A stretch of DNA of 14,007 nucleotides from SLQH01 sp964612995 (GCA_964612995.1 CAZTGE010000110.1:1-14007), one strand, 5' to 3'. Shown: positions 7,660 through 14,007, counted from the stretch's first letter. The notes: generated by a model from the letters alone, not told the origin. Made by a program: numbers and translations.

Positions 7660-8331
7660 CTACTGCTGCTTCTCCGGCGGTGGTGGCGGTGGTGGACGGT
7701 AGCCGTCGTCGCGCGTGGGATACAGCTCGGGATCGTCATCGGTGACGTAGCCCTTGGCGGAGTCCGGCTTCTTCAGCCCACTGCGGATCGTGCCGTGGAG
7801 CAACTCTGCGGTGGAGACATCGCATTTGCCCCAGGTGTTCTGTCGCATCAGCACCACGGTCCGCTTGCCCTTGCCCACGCCCAGCGCACCCGGCGGCAGG
7901 CGCCAGCCCTGACCACCCCAGTAGAGATCGCGCCGGAGTCCGGAGTTGATCCGCATCGTGCTCGGCGGTTCGCCGTCGCCGTCGAGGATCACCCACGCCC
8001 GGATGAGCATCGGGCCATAGCGCTCCTCTTCGGTCGCCGGGTCGAAGCGGTCGAGCCATTCCGGCGTGACCTGCCCGGCCTGTTGGCTGATCAGCTGCCA
8101 CGGCACCGGGTCGCCCTCGCCGCGCGGAGCGTAGCGGAAGAAGTACTCCTGCGGCTGCTCCAGCACTTCCTGGGGTATGTCGTATTCCGCCGCGATCTCC
8201 TGGAAGTCGACGTGCAGGTAGCGGTAGACCGGCACGAAATACGGCGCCACGAACCAGGCGGTCATCACCACCACTCCCAGCAAGAACAACAACATGTAGG
8301 TGCGCGGGTCTTTGCGTTTCTTGCCAGCCAT
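7660..8331 (-). CDS. Unrecognised membrane-anchored protein, 223 aa
   Basis: I do not recognise a family. A basic N-terminus (KKRK at 4-7) precedes one hydrophobic segment (about 12-36), so the protein is probably anchored with most of it outside the cytoplasm. The soluble part is mixed alpha/beta and contains LIRAWVILDGDGEPPSTMRI (109-128) and a Trp/Gly-rich segment, YWGGQGWRLPPGALGVGKGK (137-156). Cys170 is the only Cys. The tail has seven consecutive prolines (213-219). The start ATG at 8331 has AAGGGAG four bases upstream. Upstream of that lies repeat copy B, whose GGGGGC hairpin ends 13 bases before the start codon and which carries a candidate promoter. The gene converges on the GYF_2 gene with a 28-bp gap and no clear terminator. 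Codon use matches its neighbours, so it looks like a real gene. Confidence 0.72.
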   Translation of the reverse strand: MAGKKRKDPRTYMLLFLLGVVVMTAWFVAPYFVPVYRYLHVDFQEIAAEYDIPQEVLEQPQEYFFRYAPRGEGDPVPWQLISQQAGQVTPEWLDRFDPATEEERYGPMLIRAWVILDGDGEPPSTMRINSGLRRDLYWGGQGWRLPPGALGVGKGKRTVVLMRQNTWGKCDVSTAELLHGTIRSGLKKPDSAKGYVTDDDPELYPTRDDGYRPPPPPPPEKQQ

Positions 8332-8384
8332 GATGCTCCCTTCAGAGGGGGCTTTGCCCCCTCGCGGTTTCGCCGCGTACCCCC

Positions 8385-8468
8385 CGCGCCTCTGTCGTCG
8401 CTCGCCAGCTGCGCTGGCGTTTTCTGCGGCGCTACGCGCCATTATCGCAGAAAACCGCTCCTCTGTCG
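8385..8468 (+). repeat. 71-bp module with 13-bp direct repeats in copy B
   Basis: CGCGCCTCTGTCG (8385-8397) recurs as CGCTCCTCTGTCG (8456-8468), with one mismatch. Copy C has this 13-mer only once (13958-13970, minus strand) and lacks the two hairpins found between the repeats in copy B. Copy B has therefore gained a 71-bp unit, or copy C has lost one by recombination between the direct repeats. Confidence 0.65.
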
Positions 8469-8469
8469 G
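8441..8469 (-). promoter_or_regulatory. Candidate sigma-70 promoter inside repeat copy B
   Basis: On the minus strand CCGACA (8469-8464) and GATAAT (8446-8441) are separated by the optimal 17 bases, with 9 of 12 consensus bases. A start near 8434 would give the 223-residue gene a leader of about 100 bases containing three hairpins. The -10 box sits in the loop of the 8420-8454 stem, partly within the 71-bp module. Confidence 0.4.
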
Positions 8470-8475
8470 CCGGTC

Positions 8476-8497
8476 GCCCAGCCAGGCCTGGCTGGGC
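8476..8497. repeat. Perfect 22-bp palindrome
   Basis: Two inverted half-sites of GCCCAGCCAGG meet without a spacer. It lies in the variable middle of repeat copy B and is absent from copy C. It could form a cruciform, an RNA hairpin or a dimer-binding site. No T-run follows, so it is not a normal terminator. Confidence 0.85.
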
Positions 8498-8545
8498 TCC
8501 AGACGCTGCGCACGAACGCACCTGGATTTTCGCGGGCCTTGTCAG

Positions 8546-8655
8546 CCATGCGGTCATCCTAGGCAGGCGATGAGGGCGAGACAAGCGCAGGGCGCCGCTT
8601 GCTTCATCCCGCCGGCGAACGGCGATGCACCAGGGCGTTGGCGGGCGGTATGCCG
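8546..8655. other. Noncoding tail between repeat B and galE
   Basis: No gene is visible here. The only structure is CAAGCG/CGCTTG (8582-8601, 8-base loop) about 55 bases beyond the galE stop. It lacks a U-tract, so it is at best a weak terminator for galE. Confidence 0.4.
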
Positions 8656-9672
8656 CTACTCCGCGGCGTAGCCCTGCGGATTGTCGCGCTGCCAGCGCCA
8701 GGTGTCGGCACACATGGCCTCCAGCCCACGTTGCGCGCGCCATCCCAGGCGCTCGGCCGCGAGTGCCGGATCGGCGTAGCAGGCGGCGACGTCGCCCGGC
8801 CGGCGTGCGACCACCGTGTAGGGGATCTCGCGCCCGGAGGCCGCGGCGAAGGCCTGGACCATCTCCAGCACCGAGTAACCGCGGCCGGTACCGAGATTGA
8901 TCGCGGTGCAGCCCGGCAAGTCATCGATCTGATCGAGCGCCGCGAGATGCCCGGCGGCGAGGTCGACCACATGGATGTAGTCGCGGACGCCGGTGCCATC
9001 GGGGGTGGGGTAGTCGTCGCCGAAGACCTTGAGCTCGTCCAACCGGCCCACCGCGACCTGGCTGATGAACGGCATCAGGTTGTTGGGGATCCCGTTGGGA
9101 TCCTCGCCGATCCGACCCGAGGCATGGGCCCCGACCGGATTGAAATACCGCAGGAGCACGCACGACCAACGCGCGTCGGACGCGCAGAGGTCGCGCATGA
9201 TGTCCTCCATCATCAGCTTGGTCCGGCCGTAGGGGTTGGTCGCCTGCAGGCGGCAATCCTCGGTGATCGGCACCCGCTCGGGATCGCCGTAGACCGTGGC
9301 CGAAGACGAGAACACCAGCCGCCGGCAGCCGTGCGCCTCCATGCTGCGCAACAGCGCGAGGGTGCCGCCGACGTTGTTCTCGTAGTAACGCAACGGCTGC
9401 GCCACCGACTCGCCCACCGCCTTGAGCGCGGCGAAATGGATCACCGCATCGACCGGGCGCGCGGCGAAGGCCGCATCGAGGCCGTCCGCATCGCGCAGAT
9501 CGACCTGATGGAAGGCGAGCTCGGCCCTGGCGAGCGCGCGCACCCGCACCAGCGCCTCCGCGCTGGCGTTGCACAGGTTGTCGACCACCGTGAGCGCATG
9601 CCCCGCCTCCAGCAGTTGGATGCAGGTGTGCGAACCGATATAGCCGGCACCGCCGGTCACCAGGATGTGCAT
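8656..9672 (-). CDS. galE: UDP-glucose 4-epimerase
   Basis: Short-chain dehydrogenase/reductase-type enzyme that interconverts UDP-galactose and UDP-glucose with bound NAD. It serves the Leloir pathway and supplies sugars for surface polysaccharide. The length of 338 residues is standard. GGAGYIG (7-13) is the NAD-binding glycine motif. FAALKAVGES (80-89), FSSSATVYG (121-129, with the catalytic-site Ser) and YGRTK (148-152, catalytic Tyr148 and Lys152) are all intact. RYFNPVGAHASGRIGEDPNG and GVRDYIHVVDLA are the usual GalE substrate-pocket segments. GAGGAGG lies five bases before the ATG. It has its own candidate promoter and no other sugar gene beside it. A related epimerase specificity (for example N-acetylhexosamines) cannot be excluded from sequence alone. 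Confidence 0.95.
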   Translation of the reverse strand: MHILVTGGAGYIGSHTCIQLLEAGHALTVVDNLCNASAEALVRVRALARAELAFHQVDLRDADGLDAAFAARPVDAVIHFAALKAVGESVAQPLRYYENNVGGTLALLRSMEAHGCRRLVFSSSATVYGDPERVPITEDCRLQATNPYGRTKLMMEDIMRDLCASDARWSCVLLRYFNPVGAHASGRIGEDPNGIPNNLMPFISQVAVGRLDELKVFGDDYPTPDGTGVRDYIHVVDLAAGHLAALDQIDDLPGCTAINLGTGRGYSVLEMVQAFAAASGREIPYTVVARRPGDVAACYADPALAAERLGWRAQRGLEAMCADTWRWQRDNPQGYAAE

Positions 9673-9693
9673 CGCCGCCTCCTCGTCGGCCTC

Positions 9694-9721
9694 ATTCTAG
9701 GCTCGAGCCCCGAACAGTCCA
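9694..9721 (-). promoter_or_regulatory. Candidate sigma-70 promoter of galE
   Basis: On the minus strand TGGACT (9721-9716) and TAGAAT (9699-9694) are 16 bases apart, matching four and five of six consensus bases. Initiation near 9687 would leave a leader of about 15 bases that just includes the GAGGAGG ribosome-binding site (9684-9678). Confidence 0.45.
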
Positions 9722-9851
9722 TCGCGCGCGGCGTGAGCCGGCCCGCAACCGCAATGCGCGCGGCCGATGCCCGCGCCGTGGCCGGGCTGCCCGGCCCGCC
9801 ACCGGCTGGCGTTTCCCGTTGCCGACCGCGGAGGAGGGAAATAGTCCCGGC

Positions 9852-12104
9852 ATGCATGCGCCCGAACTACTCGCCCCTGCCGGTGGCCCGGAGGCGTTGC
9901 CCGCAGCGGTGGCAGGCGGGGCGGATGCGGTCTATCTCGGCCTCGGCCGGTTCTCGGCGCGGGCGCGGGCCGAGAATTTCACGACGAAGCATCTCGGTGG
10001 CCATGTCGATTACCTGCACGAGCACGGCCTGCGCTGCTATGTCGCGCTGAACACCCTGATCCATGACGACGAACTCGGCGCCGCGTTGGAAAGCGCCCGC
10101 GCAGCGATCACCGCCGGAGCCGACGCGCTGATCGTCCAGGACCTCGGGCTGCTGCGCCTGCTGCGCCAGCACCTGCCCCAAGCGGCGCTGCACGCCTCGA
10201 CCCAGATGACGGTCCACGATCCCACGCAGCTGCCGGTGCTCGCCGACCTCGGCATCCGGCGGGTCATCCTCGCCCGCGAGCTCGACCTGGAGGCCATCGC
10301 CGCCTGTACCCGGGTGGCCGCGCGGCACGGGATCGCGGTCGAGGTGTTCGTCCACGGCGCTCTCTGCTACGCCTACAGCGGCCAATGCCTGATCTCCGCA
10401 CTCGACGCCGATCGCAGCGCCAACCGTGGTGTCTGCGCGCAACACTGCCGCTTCGCCTACCGCGTCGATGGCGGCGCGCCGAGCCACGTCCTGAGCATGC
10501 GCGACCTCTGCCTGATCGAGCACATCCCCGCACTGCTGCGCGCTGGCGTGAGCGCATTCAAACTCGAGGGTCGGCTCAAGGGCGCGGACTACGTCTACAC
10601 CGTCGCCCGCGCCTACCGGGCGGCGATCGACGCCGCGCGCGACCAACGGCCCTTCCCCGCCGCCGAGCACCGGCGCGAGCTTTCCGAAGTATTCGCGCGT
10701 CGACTGAGCGATGCCCCCCTGCACGGCCTCCGCGGCCCCGAGCTGCGCCAGGCCGACCCCGCCGACGCCTTGCCGGAGCGCGCCGACGCCCACTTGCTCC
10801 ACTGTCAGCGCACCCGGGCGCTGATCGCCAGCGCCCGGCCGCTGCGTGCTGGCCAGGGCTTCCGCTACCTCGGCGCCGACGGCGCGATCGCGGGGTTCCT
10901 CGTCACCGCCGCCAGGCAGGTTTACACCGACCGCTGGGATTGCCGGATCCGAGCACCCGGCCCTCCGCCGCCGAACCAGACGCCCCTGTACCGCAACGCC
11001 GACCAGGGCCATGGCCGTGCCGCCGCCGCGGCGATGGCCACCGTCCCCCTGCCGCCGCCCGGTCCACGACGCGAGCCGCTGACCCTGCGGCTCGTGGCCC
11101 AGGTCGGACGCCCGCTGCAGCTCGCAGCCACATGTGCCGACGGCCGCACGGCCGCGGTGGACGGGCCGGAGGTGGATCGGGCGACCGGCCGGACGGCCGA
11201 ACCCGCACGCCTGCGCGCGGCCGTGGCCGCGCTCGGCGGTACCGCCTTCCGCGCCACCGAGGTGCACTGCGACTGCGACGTCGCGGCCTTCCTGCCGCTT
11301 TCGCTGCTCAAGCGCTTGCGCCGTGAACTGGTCGCGCAGCTCGCCGCGCTGCCGCTGCCAGCGGCGGGAATGCCGTGGCGCTGCGAGGCCGGGCACGGAC
11401 GAAAGCGCGCCACCCGGGTGATCGCGAACCTCGCCGACCTGGCCCTGATCCCCGCGGCCCGTGAGGCCGGCGCCACGGTCTGGCTCGACGGGCTCGACCT
11501 GTGGGCCGCGACGCCGCCGACACTGGATGCCGCTGCGGAGGTCTGGATCCGCCATCCACCGGTCGCACCGGTCTCACCCCATCTCGCTGCACTCGGCTGC
11601 GGCGTGGTCGCCGGACACCTCGGCGTGCTCGCGGCGGCGCGAGCAGCTGGTTTGCCGACGGTGGCCGATAGCCCGCTGAATATCCTCAACCACCAGGCGC
11701 TGCACGCAGCAGGCGCGCTCGGCGCCATCGGTGCGGTGCTCAGCGCCGAGTGCACGCCTGACCGGATCGCCACCCTCGCCAGCCGCTGTCCCGCCGGGCT
11801 GCAGCTGATCGTTCCGGTCTACGGTCGGCGCACGGTGATGTACGCCCGAGCAGACCACGGCCTGTCCCCAGGCGCCATCTGCCGGCTGACGGGCGTGGAA
11901 CGGCACGGCGCGTGGTTGCTGCGCCGCGAACCGGGAGACCATGTGACCCTGCGCGAAGCCGGATTGCACGACGCGCGCGCACACATCACCGCGCTCACCG
12001 GGGTGGTCGATGCGGTGCTGCTCGACCTGAGCCATCTGACCGCGAGCGATGCCGTGGCAGCAGAGGTGGCATCCGGCGTCGCGGCGCTGCAGACGATGGA
12101 ATGA
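9852..12104 (+). CDS. U32 family protein (collagenase-like; RlhA/YegQ type)
   Basis: Protein of 750 residues. The family is labelled peptidase U32, but the characterised bacterial members of this architecture, such as RlhA and TrhP (YegQ), hydroxylate rRNA or tRNA. An RNA-modification role is therefore the better guess. Residues 1-290 form the U32 TIM-barrel: ELLAPAGGPEAL (5-16), GADAVYLGL (23-31), the signature EVFVHGALCYAYSGQCLIS (164-182) and FKLEGRLKGADYV (236-248). Four cysteines, C172, C179, C195 and C199, have the spacing of the family's metal/Fe-S site. Residues about 408-497 match the DUF3656-type middle domain (ending LPLSLLKRLRREL). The remainder (about 520-750) is the second half found in long members, with ADSPLNILNHQAL and the YGR motif at 657-659. 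The ATG at 9852 is preferred because the family begins there. GGAGGAGGG (9830-9838) lies 13 bases upstream, rather far, and an in-frame TTG at 9819 would overlap that site. Confidence 0.88.
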   Translation: MHAPELLAPAGGPEALPAAVAGGADAVYLGLGRFSARARAENFTTKHLGGHVDYLHEHGLRCYVALNTLIHDDELGAALESARAAITAGADALIVQDLGLLRLLRQHLPQAALHASTQMTVHDPTQLPVLADLGIRRVILARELDLEAIAACTRVAARHGIAVEVFVHGALCYAYSGQCLISALDADRSANRGVCAQHCRFAYRVDGGAPSHVLSMRDLCLIEHIPALLRAGVSAFKLEGRLKGADYVYTVARAYRAAIDAARDQRPFPAAEHRRELSEVFARRLSDAPLHGLRGPELRQADPADALPERADAHLLHCQRTRALIASARPLRAGQGFRYLGADGAIAGFLVTAARQVYTDRWDCRIRAPGPPPPNQTPLYRNADQGHGRAAAAAMATVPLPPPGPRREPLTLRLVAQVGRPLQLAATCADGRTAAVDGPEVDRATGRTAEPARLRAAVAALGGTAFRATEVHCDCDVAAFLPLSLLKRLRRELVAQLAALPLPAAGMPWRCEAGHGRKRATRVIANLADLALIPAAREAGATVWLDGLDLWAATPPTLDAAAEVWIRHPPVAPVSPHLAALGCGVVAGHLGVLAAARAAGLPTVADSPLNILNHQALHAAGALGAIGAVLSAECTPDRIATLASRCPAGLQLIVPVYGRRTVMYARADHGLSPGAICRLTGVERHGAWLLRREPGDHVTLREAGLHDARAHITALTGVVDAVLLDLSHLTASDAVAAEVASGVAALQTME

Positions 12105-12168
12105 CGCGGATCCGCACGACGATCGCTGGCGATCCCCTCGCAGCCGACGGTCGCTGCTCCCTGTTGCT

Positions 12169-12978
12169 TCAGCCGAGCCCCTCGAGCACCCCGCGCAACC
12201 AGACGGCGCTGTCGCGGCCATAGCGCAAGGCATCGCTGCCCATCCAGTTGAGGATCAACCAGCCGGTGAAGCCGTGGTCGTGGAGGTGGCCGATGCAGGC
12301 CTCCCAGTCGAGGTCGGATTCGGCCAGGGTGCACCGTTGGTTCTGCCCATCGACCGTGCGCCCGGCAGTGAGATGGATCGCCTCGAGGTGGGGCATCAGC
12401 GCGTCGTGCACCGCGAGGTGATCCGGATGGTAGATCGCCGGCTTTGAGAGCACCCGGCAGTTGTCGCGATCGACGAGTTCGAGCAGCCGGAGCGTGCCCG
12501 CGACCGTGTCGGCCAGGTTCCAGTCGTGCATGTGCAACGACAGGCTGATCCCATCGTCGGCCGCCGAATCGCAGAGCTCGCGCAAGCAGGACGCGCAACG
12601 CCCCCACTGCTCCGGGCTGGCGTCGGCGCTACGGTGGTTGCCGGTGAAGATCCGCAGCGACCTGGCGCCGAGCAGTCGGGCTTCGTAGAGCACCCGGTGG
12701 CCGTTGGCCAGGCTTTCGGCCGCGTGCTCGGGCGACTTGGTGAAATTGTAGTAGGACGAGAGCATCGGCACCGTGAGCCCGGCCTCGCGGATCTGGGTTC
12801 CGAGCGCTGCGAGCTCGTCGCGTTCGAGTTCGGCGACGTGCGGTTCCCAGATCTCAATCCCCTGCCACCCCAGCTCCACGAACAGCGGCACCAGTTCGCT
12901 CACGGTGGTGGGAAATGGTTCGCTGCTGGCCGTGAGATGCTTGGCCTGGAACCCGATGGTCGACTGGGCGATACGCAT
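12169..12978 (-). CDS. Sugar phosphate isomerase/epimerase-like TIM-barrel protein
   Basis: Protein of 269 residues in the xylose isomerase-like TIM-barrel superfamily (AP endonuclease 2 fold), whose members isomerise or epimerise sugars, inositols or related acids. Features seen are an N-terminal strand MRIAQSTIGF, ELGWQGIEIWEPHV (35-48), AGLTVPMLSSYY (66-77), ISLSLHMHDWN (144-154), a strand containing SKPAIYHPDH (178-187), AIHLTAGR (200-207) and WLILNWMG (240-247). In typical members the metal is held by Glu, Asp, His and Glu. Here the Glu of the usual E-x-H is His149, and the last strand has Asn244 where Glu is usual, so the active site looks altered. The start ATG at 12978 has AGGAGA six bases upstream. 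The gene converges on the U32 gene (64-bp gap) and diverges from the DUF362 gene. The substrate is unknown. Confidence 0.8.
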   Translation of the reverse strand: MRIAQSTIGFQAKHLTASSEPFPTTVSELVPLFVELGWQGIEIWEPHVAELERDELAALGTQIREAGLTVPMLSSYYNFTKSPEHAAESLANGHRVLYEARLLGARSLRIFTGNHRSADASPEQWGRCASCLRELCDSAADDGISLSLHMHDWNLADTVAGTLRLLELVDRDNCRVLSKPAIYHPDHLAVHDALMPHLEAIHLTAGRTVDGQNQRCTLAESDLDWEACIGHLHDHGFTGWLILNWMGSDALRYGRDSAVWLRGVLEGLG

Positions 12979-13087
12979 GCGCTGTCTCCTGCGCCGACAT
13001 GGTGACGCGCCACGCTGCCGGTTCCAGGGCGTTGCGGCGGCGGCGATCATCGGTTGCACCGCCCCGCGCACGCCGGCAAATGGGACC

Positions 13088-13858
13088 ATGCCCGCACCCA
13101 GCACCGGACCCGCATGCATTCCCTTCACCGATTACGCATCCTCCGTACCCGCGGCGATGGATGCGATCGGGGCCGCCGCGGCGCTGGCTGATCGCGAGCT
13201 GGTGCTGATCAAGCCCAACCTGGTCGAGGCGGCGCCGCATCCGGTGACCACCCCGGCCGCCTGCGTCGAGGCCTTGATCGGCTGGATCCGCACCCACGCC
13301 GATCCGCGGATCGTGATCGGCGAAGGCACCGGCGCGGCAGACTACGACACCCAGCACTGCTTCGATGAACTCGGCTACACCGCCCTCGCGGCACGATCCG
13401 ACGTCGAGCTGCTCGACCTCAATCACGCCCCCTGCGTCGAACACCGCCGCGACGACTGCTCCTTCCTGCCGACCTGTCATCTGCCACAGATCGCCTTCGA
13501 AGCGCTGCTGATCAGCGTTCCCGTGCTCAAGGCCCACTCGCTGGCCATGGTCACGGGCAGCCTCAAGAACATGATGGGCCTGGCCCCGCCGCTGTACTAC
13601 CAGCAGGGCGGACACTGGAAGAAGTCCGCCTTCCACCGCGAGATGCACCGCGCGATCATCGAGCTCAACCGCTACCGCAGCCCCGACCTGAGCCTGATCG
13701 ACGCCAGCATCGGTCTATCCGAATACCATCTCGGCGGACCGACCTGCGAGCCCCCGGTCCAGCGGCTGATCGCCGGCTTCGATACCCTCGCGGTCGACCG
13801 CGCCGCGGCCGAAGCGCTGGGCATCGACTGGCGCAGCGTCCCCCACCTGGCCGACTGA
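13088..13858 (+). CDS. DUF362 domain protein
   Basis: Protein of 256 residues covering a single DUF362 domain, a family of unknown function often linked to iron-sulfur proteins. The family pattern is clear. LVLIKPNLVEAAPHPVTTPA (38-57) is followed by IVIGEGTG (75-82) and ELGY (94-97). LLISVPVLKAHSLAMVTGSLKNMMGL (140-165) is the family's most conserved block, given here by position because it is long, and has the SVPVLK core and the SLKNMMG motif. H187 follows, then LSLIDASIGL (201-210), GGP (216-218) and FDTLAVDRAAAEALG (231-245). There is no signal peptide and no CxxCxxC ferredoxin-type cluster, which some larger members carry. The ATG at 13088 gives a protein beginning just before the first conserved strand. 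The ribosome-binding site is poor (GGGA two bases upstream), so the start is less certain. It diverges from the isomerase-like gene across 109 bp. Confidence 0.8.
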   Translation: MPAPSTGPACIPFTDYASSVPAAMDAIGAAAALADRELVLIKPNLVEAAPHPVTTPAACVEALIGWIRTHADPRIVIGEGTGAADYDTQHCFDELGYTALAARSDVELLDLNHAPCVEHRRDDCSFLPTCHLPQIAFEALLISVPVLKAHSLAMVTGSLKNMMGLAPPLYYQQGGHWKKSAFHREMHRAIIELNRYRSPDLSLIDASIGLSEYHLGGPTCEPPVQRLIAGFDTLAVDRAAAEALGIDWRSVPHLAD

Positions 13859-13915
13859 GGCCACCGCATCTGGAATGGCGGTCCAGGCACCTACCAGACA
13901 ACCCGACGGTCAGCA

Positions 13916-14007
13916 GTGACGGGCCCCTGAAGATCCACGAACCGGTGTCCACAGCGACGACAGAGGAGCGTGGGGGTACGCGGCGAAGCCGCGAGGGGGC
14001 AGCGCCC
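13916..14007 (-). repeat. Interspersed repeat copy C (inverted, cut by window end)
   Basis: On the minus strand this reads GCCCCCTCGCGGCTTCGCCG, then CGTACCCCC, ACGCTCCTCTGTCGTCGCT, a short unique middle and TGGATCTTCAGGGGCC plus CGTCAC. It matches both ends of copy B and the right end of copy A. The middle is much shorter than in copy B, with no 71-bp module and no 22-bp palindrome. Hairpin CGCGGC-GAA-GCCGCG occupies 13979-13993. Half of the GGGGGC hairpin is visible at 13995-14007 before the window ends. The repeat begins 58 bases after the DUF362 stop codon. Confidence 0.75.

Larger units (their letters stand above)
8345..8545 (+). repeat. Interspersed repeat copy B (complete, structured)
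   Basis: This is the fullest copy of the family. Left end: GAGGGGGC-TTT-GCCCCCTC (8345-8363, 8-bp stem), then CGCGGTTTCGCCGCG (8363-8377), then TACCCCCCGCGCCTCTGTCGTCG. The middle carries a hairpin CGCCAG/CTGGCG (8403-8419), a stem TTTTCTGCG/CGCAGAAAA (8420-8454) enclosing GGCGC/GCGCC, and a perfect 22-bp palindrome (8476-8497). Right end: TGGATTTTCGCGGGCC plus TTGTCAG (8523-8545). Both ends match copy C inverted, and the right end also matches copy A. No open frame of note and no transposase are present. It fills most of the gap between galE and the 223-residue gene. Confidence 0.75.

Noticed and set aside
8420..8454. Stem TTTTCTGCG/CGCAGAAAA as an intrinsic terminator
   Set aside because: The T-run is part of the stem, and no separate U-tract follows on either strand. 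It is better explained as part of the repeat.
8345..8545. CRISPR array or insertion sequence at copy B
   Set aside because: No regularly spaced identical repeats, no spacers and no transposase frame. The three copies are far apart and differ in the middle.
9867..11555. 562-codon minus-strand open frame opposite the U32 gene
   Set aside because: It lacks recognisable motifs and has the composition of an antisense shadow. The plus-strand U32 signature is intact.
12105..12168. Bidirectional terminator between the U32 and isomerase-like genes
   Set aside because: Only GATCGC-TG-GCGATC (12119-12132) and a 5-bp GCAGC/GCTGC stem are seen. The loops are too small or the stems too short, and there is no T-run.
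12979..13087. Promoters in the divergent isomerase/DUF362 spacer
   Set aside because: Both strands were inspected. No pair of -35 and -10 boxes or sigma-54 motif fits well enough to report.

Overview
The window is GC-rich, densely coded bacterial DNA. It suggests a flagellated member of the Planctomycetota. That is an inference from three things: a secreted YdjY-domain protein, a protein with an N-terminal GYF_2 domain followed by Pro-rich and Arg/Gly-rich stretches and one membrane helix, and a flhA-flhF-flhG motility cassette. No rRNA marker is present to confirm it. Nothing indicates a phage, plasmid, transposase or CRISPR array.

Layout, left to right. Bases 1-66 are the end of an interspersed repeat (copy A). 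A secreted YdjY-domain protein (63-1229, minus) diverges from a tightly packed flagellar operon: flhA (1484-3571), flhF (3582-4748) and flhG (4753-5589). The operon is preceded by a good candidate sigma-54 promoter. A membrane-anchored GYF_2 protein with two apparently related outer domains (5715-7631, plus) converges on an unrecognised 223-residue membrane-anchored protein (7660-8331, minus). Next comes a noncoding stretch of about 320 bp dominated by a structured repeat (copy B), then galE (8656-9672, minus). A two-part U32 family protein of the RlhA/YegQ type (9852-12104, plus) converges on a TIM-barrel sugar isomerase-like protein (12169-12978, minus). That gene diverges from a compact DUF362 protein (13088-13858, plus). 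The window ends inside an inverted copy of the same repeat (copy C, 13916-14007).

How the genes work together. FlhA is the export-gate subunit of the flagellar type III secretion system. FlhF is the SRP-type GTPase that sets where and how many flagella form. FlhG is its MinD-like ATPase partner and carries the DQAxxLR motif used to stimulate FlhF. The other genes look like independent transcription units: GalE supplies UDP-galactose/UDP-glucose, the U32 protein is probably an RNA-modification enzyme, and the rest have no assignable pathway.

The least expected signal is the repeat family. Three intergenic copies share a pair of GC-rich hairpins at one end and a TGGATTTTC...GGGCC..GTCA motif at the other. 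The middle varies. Copy B carries a nested 71-bp module that may also provide a promoter for the 223-residue protein.
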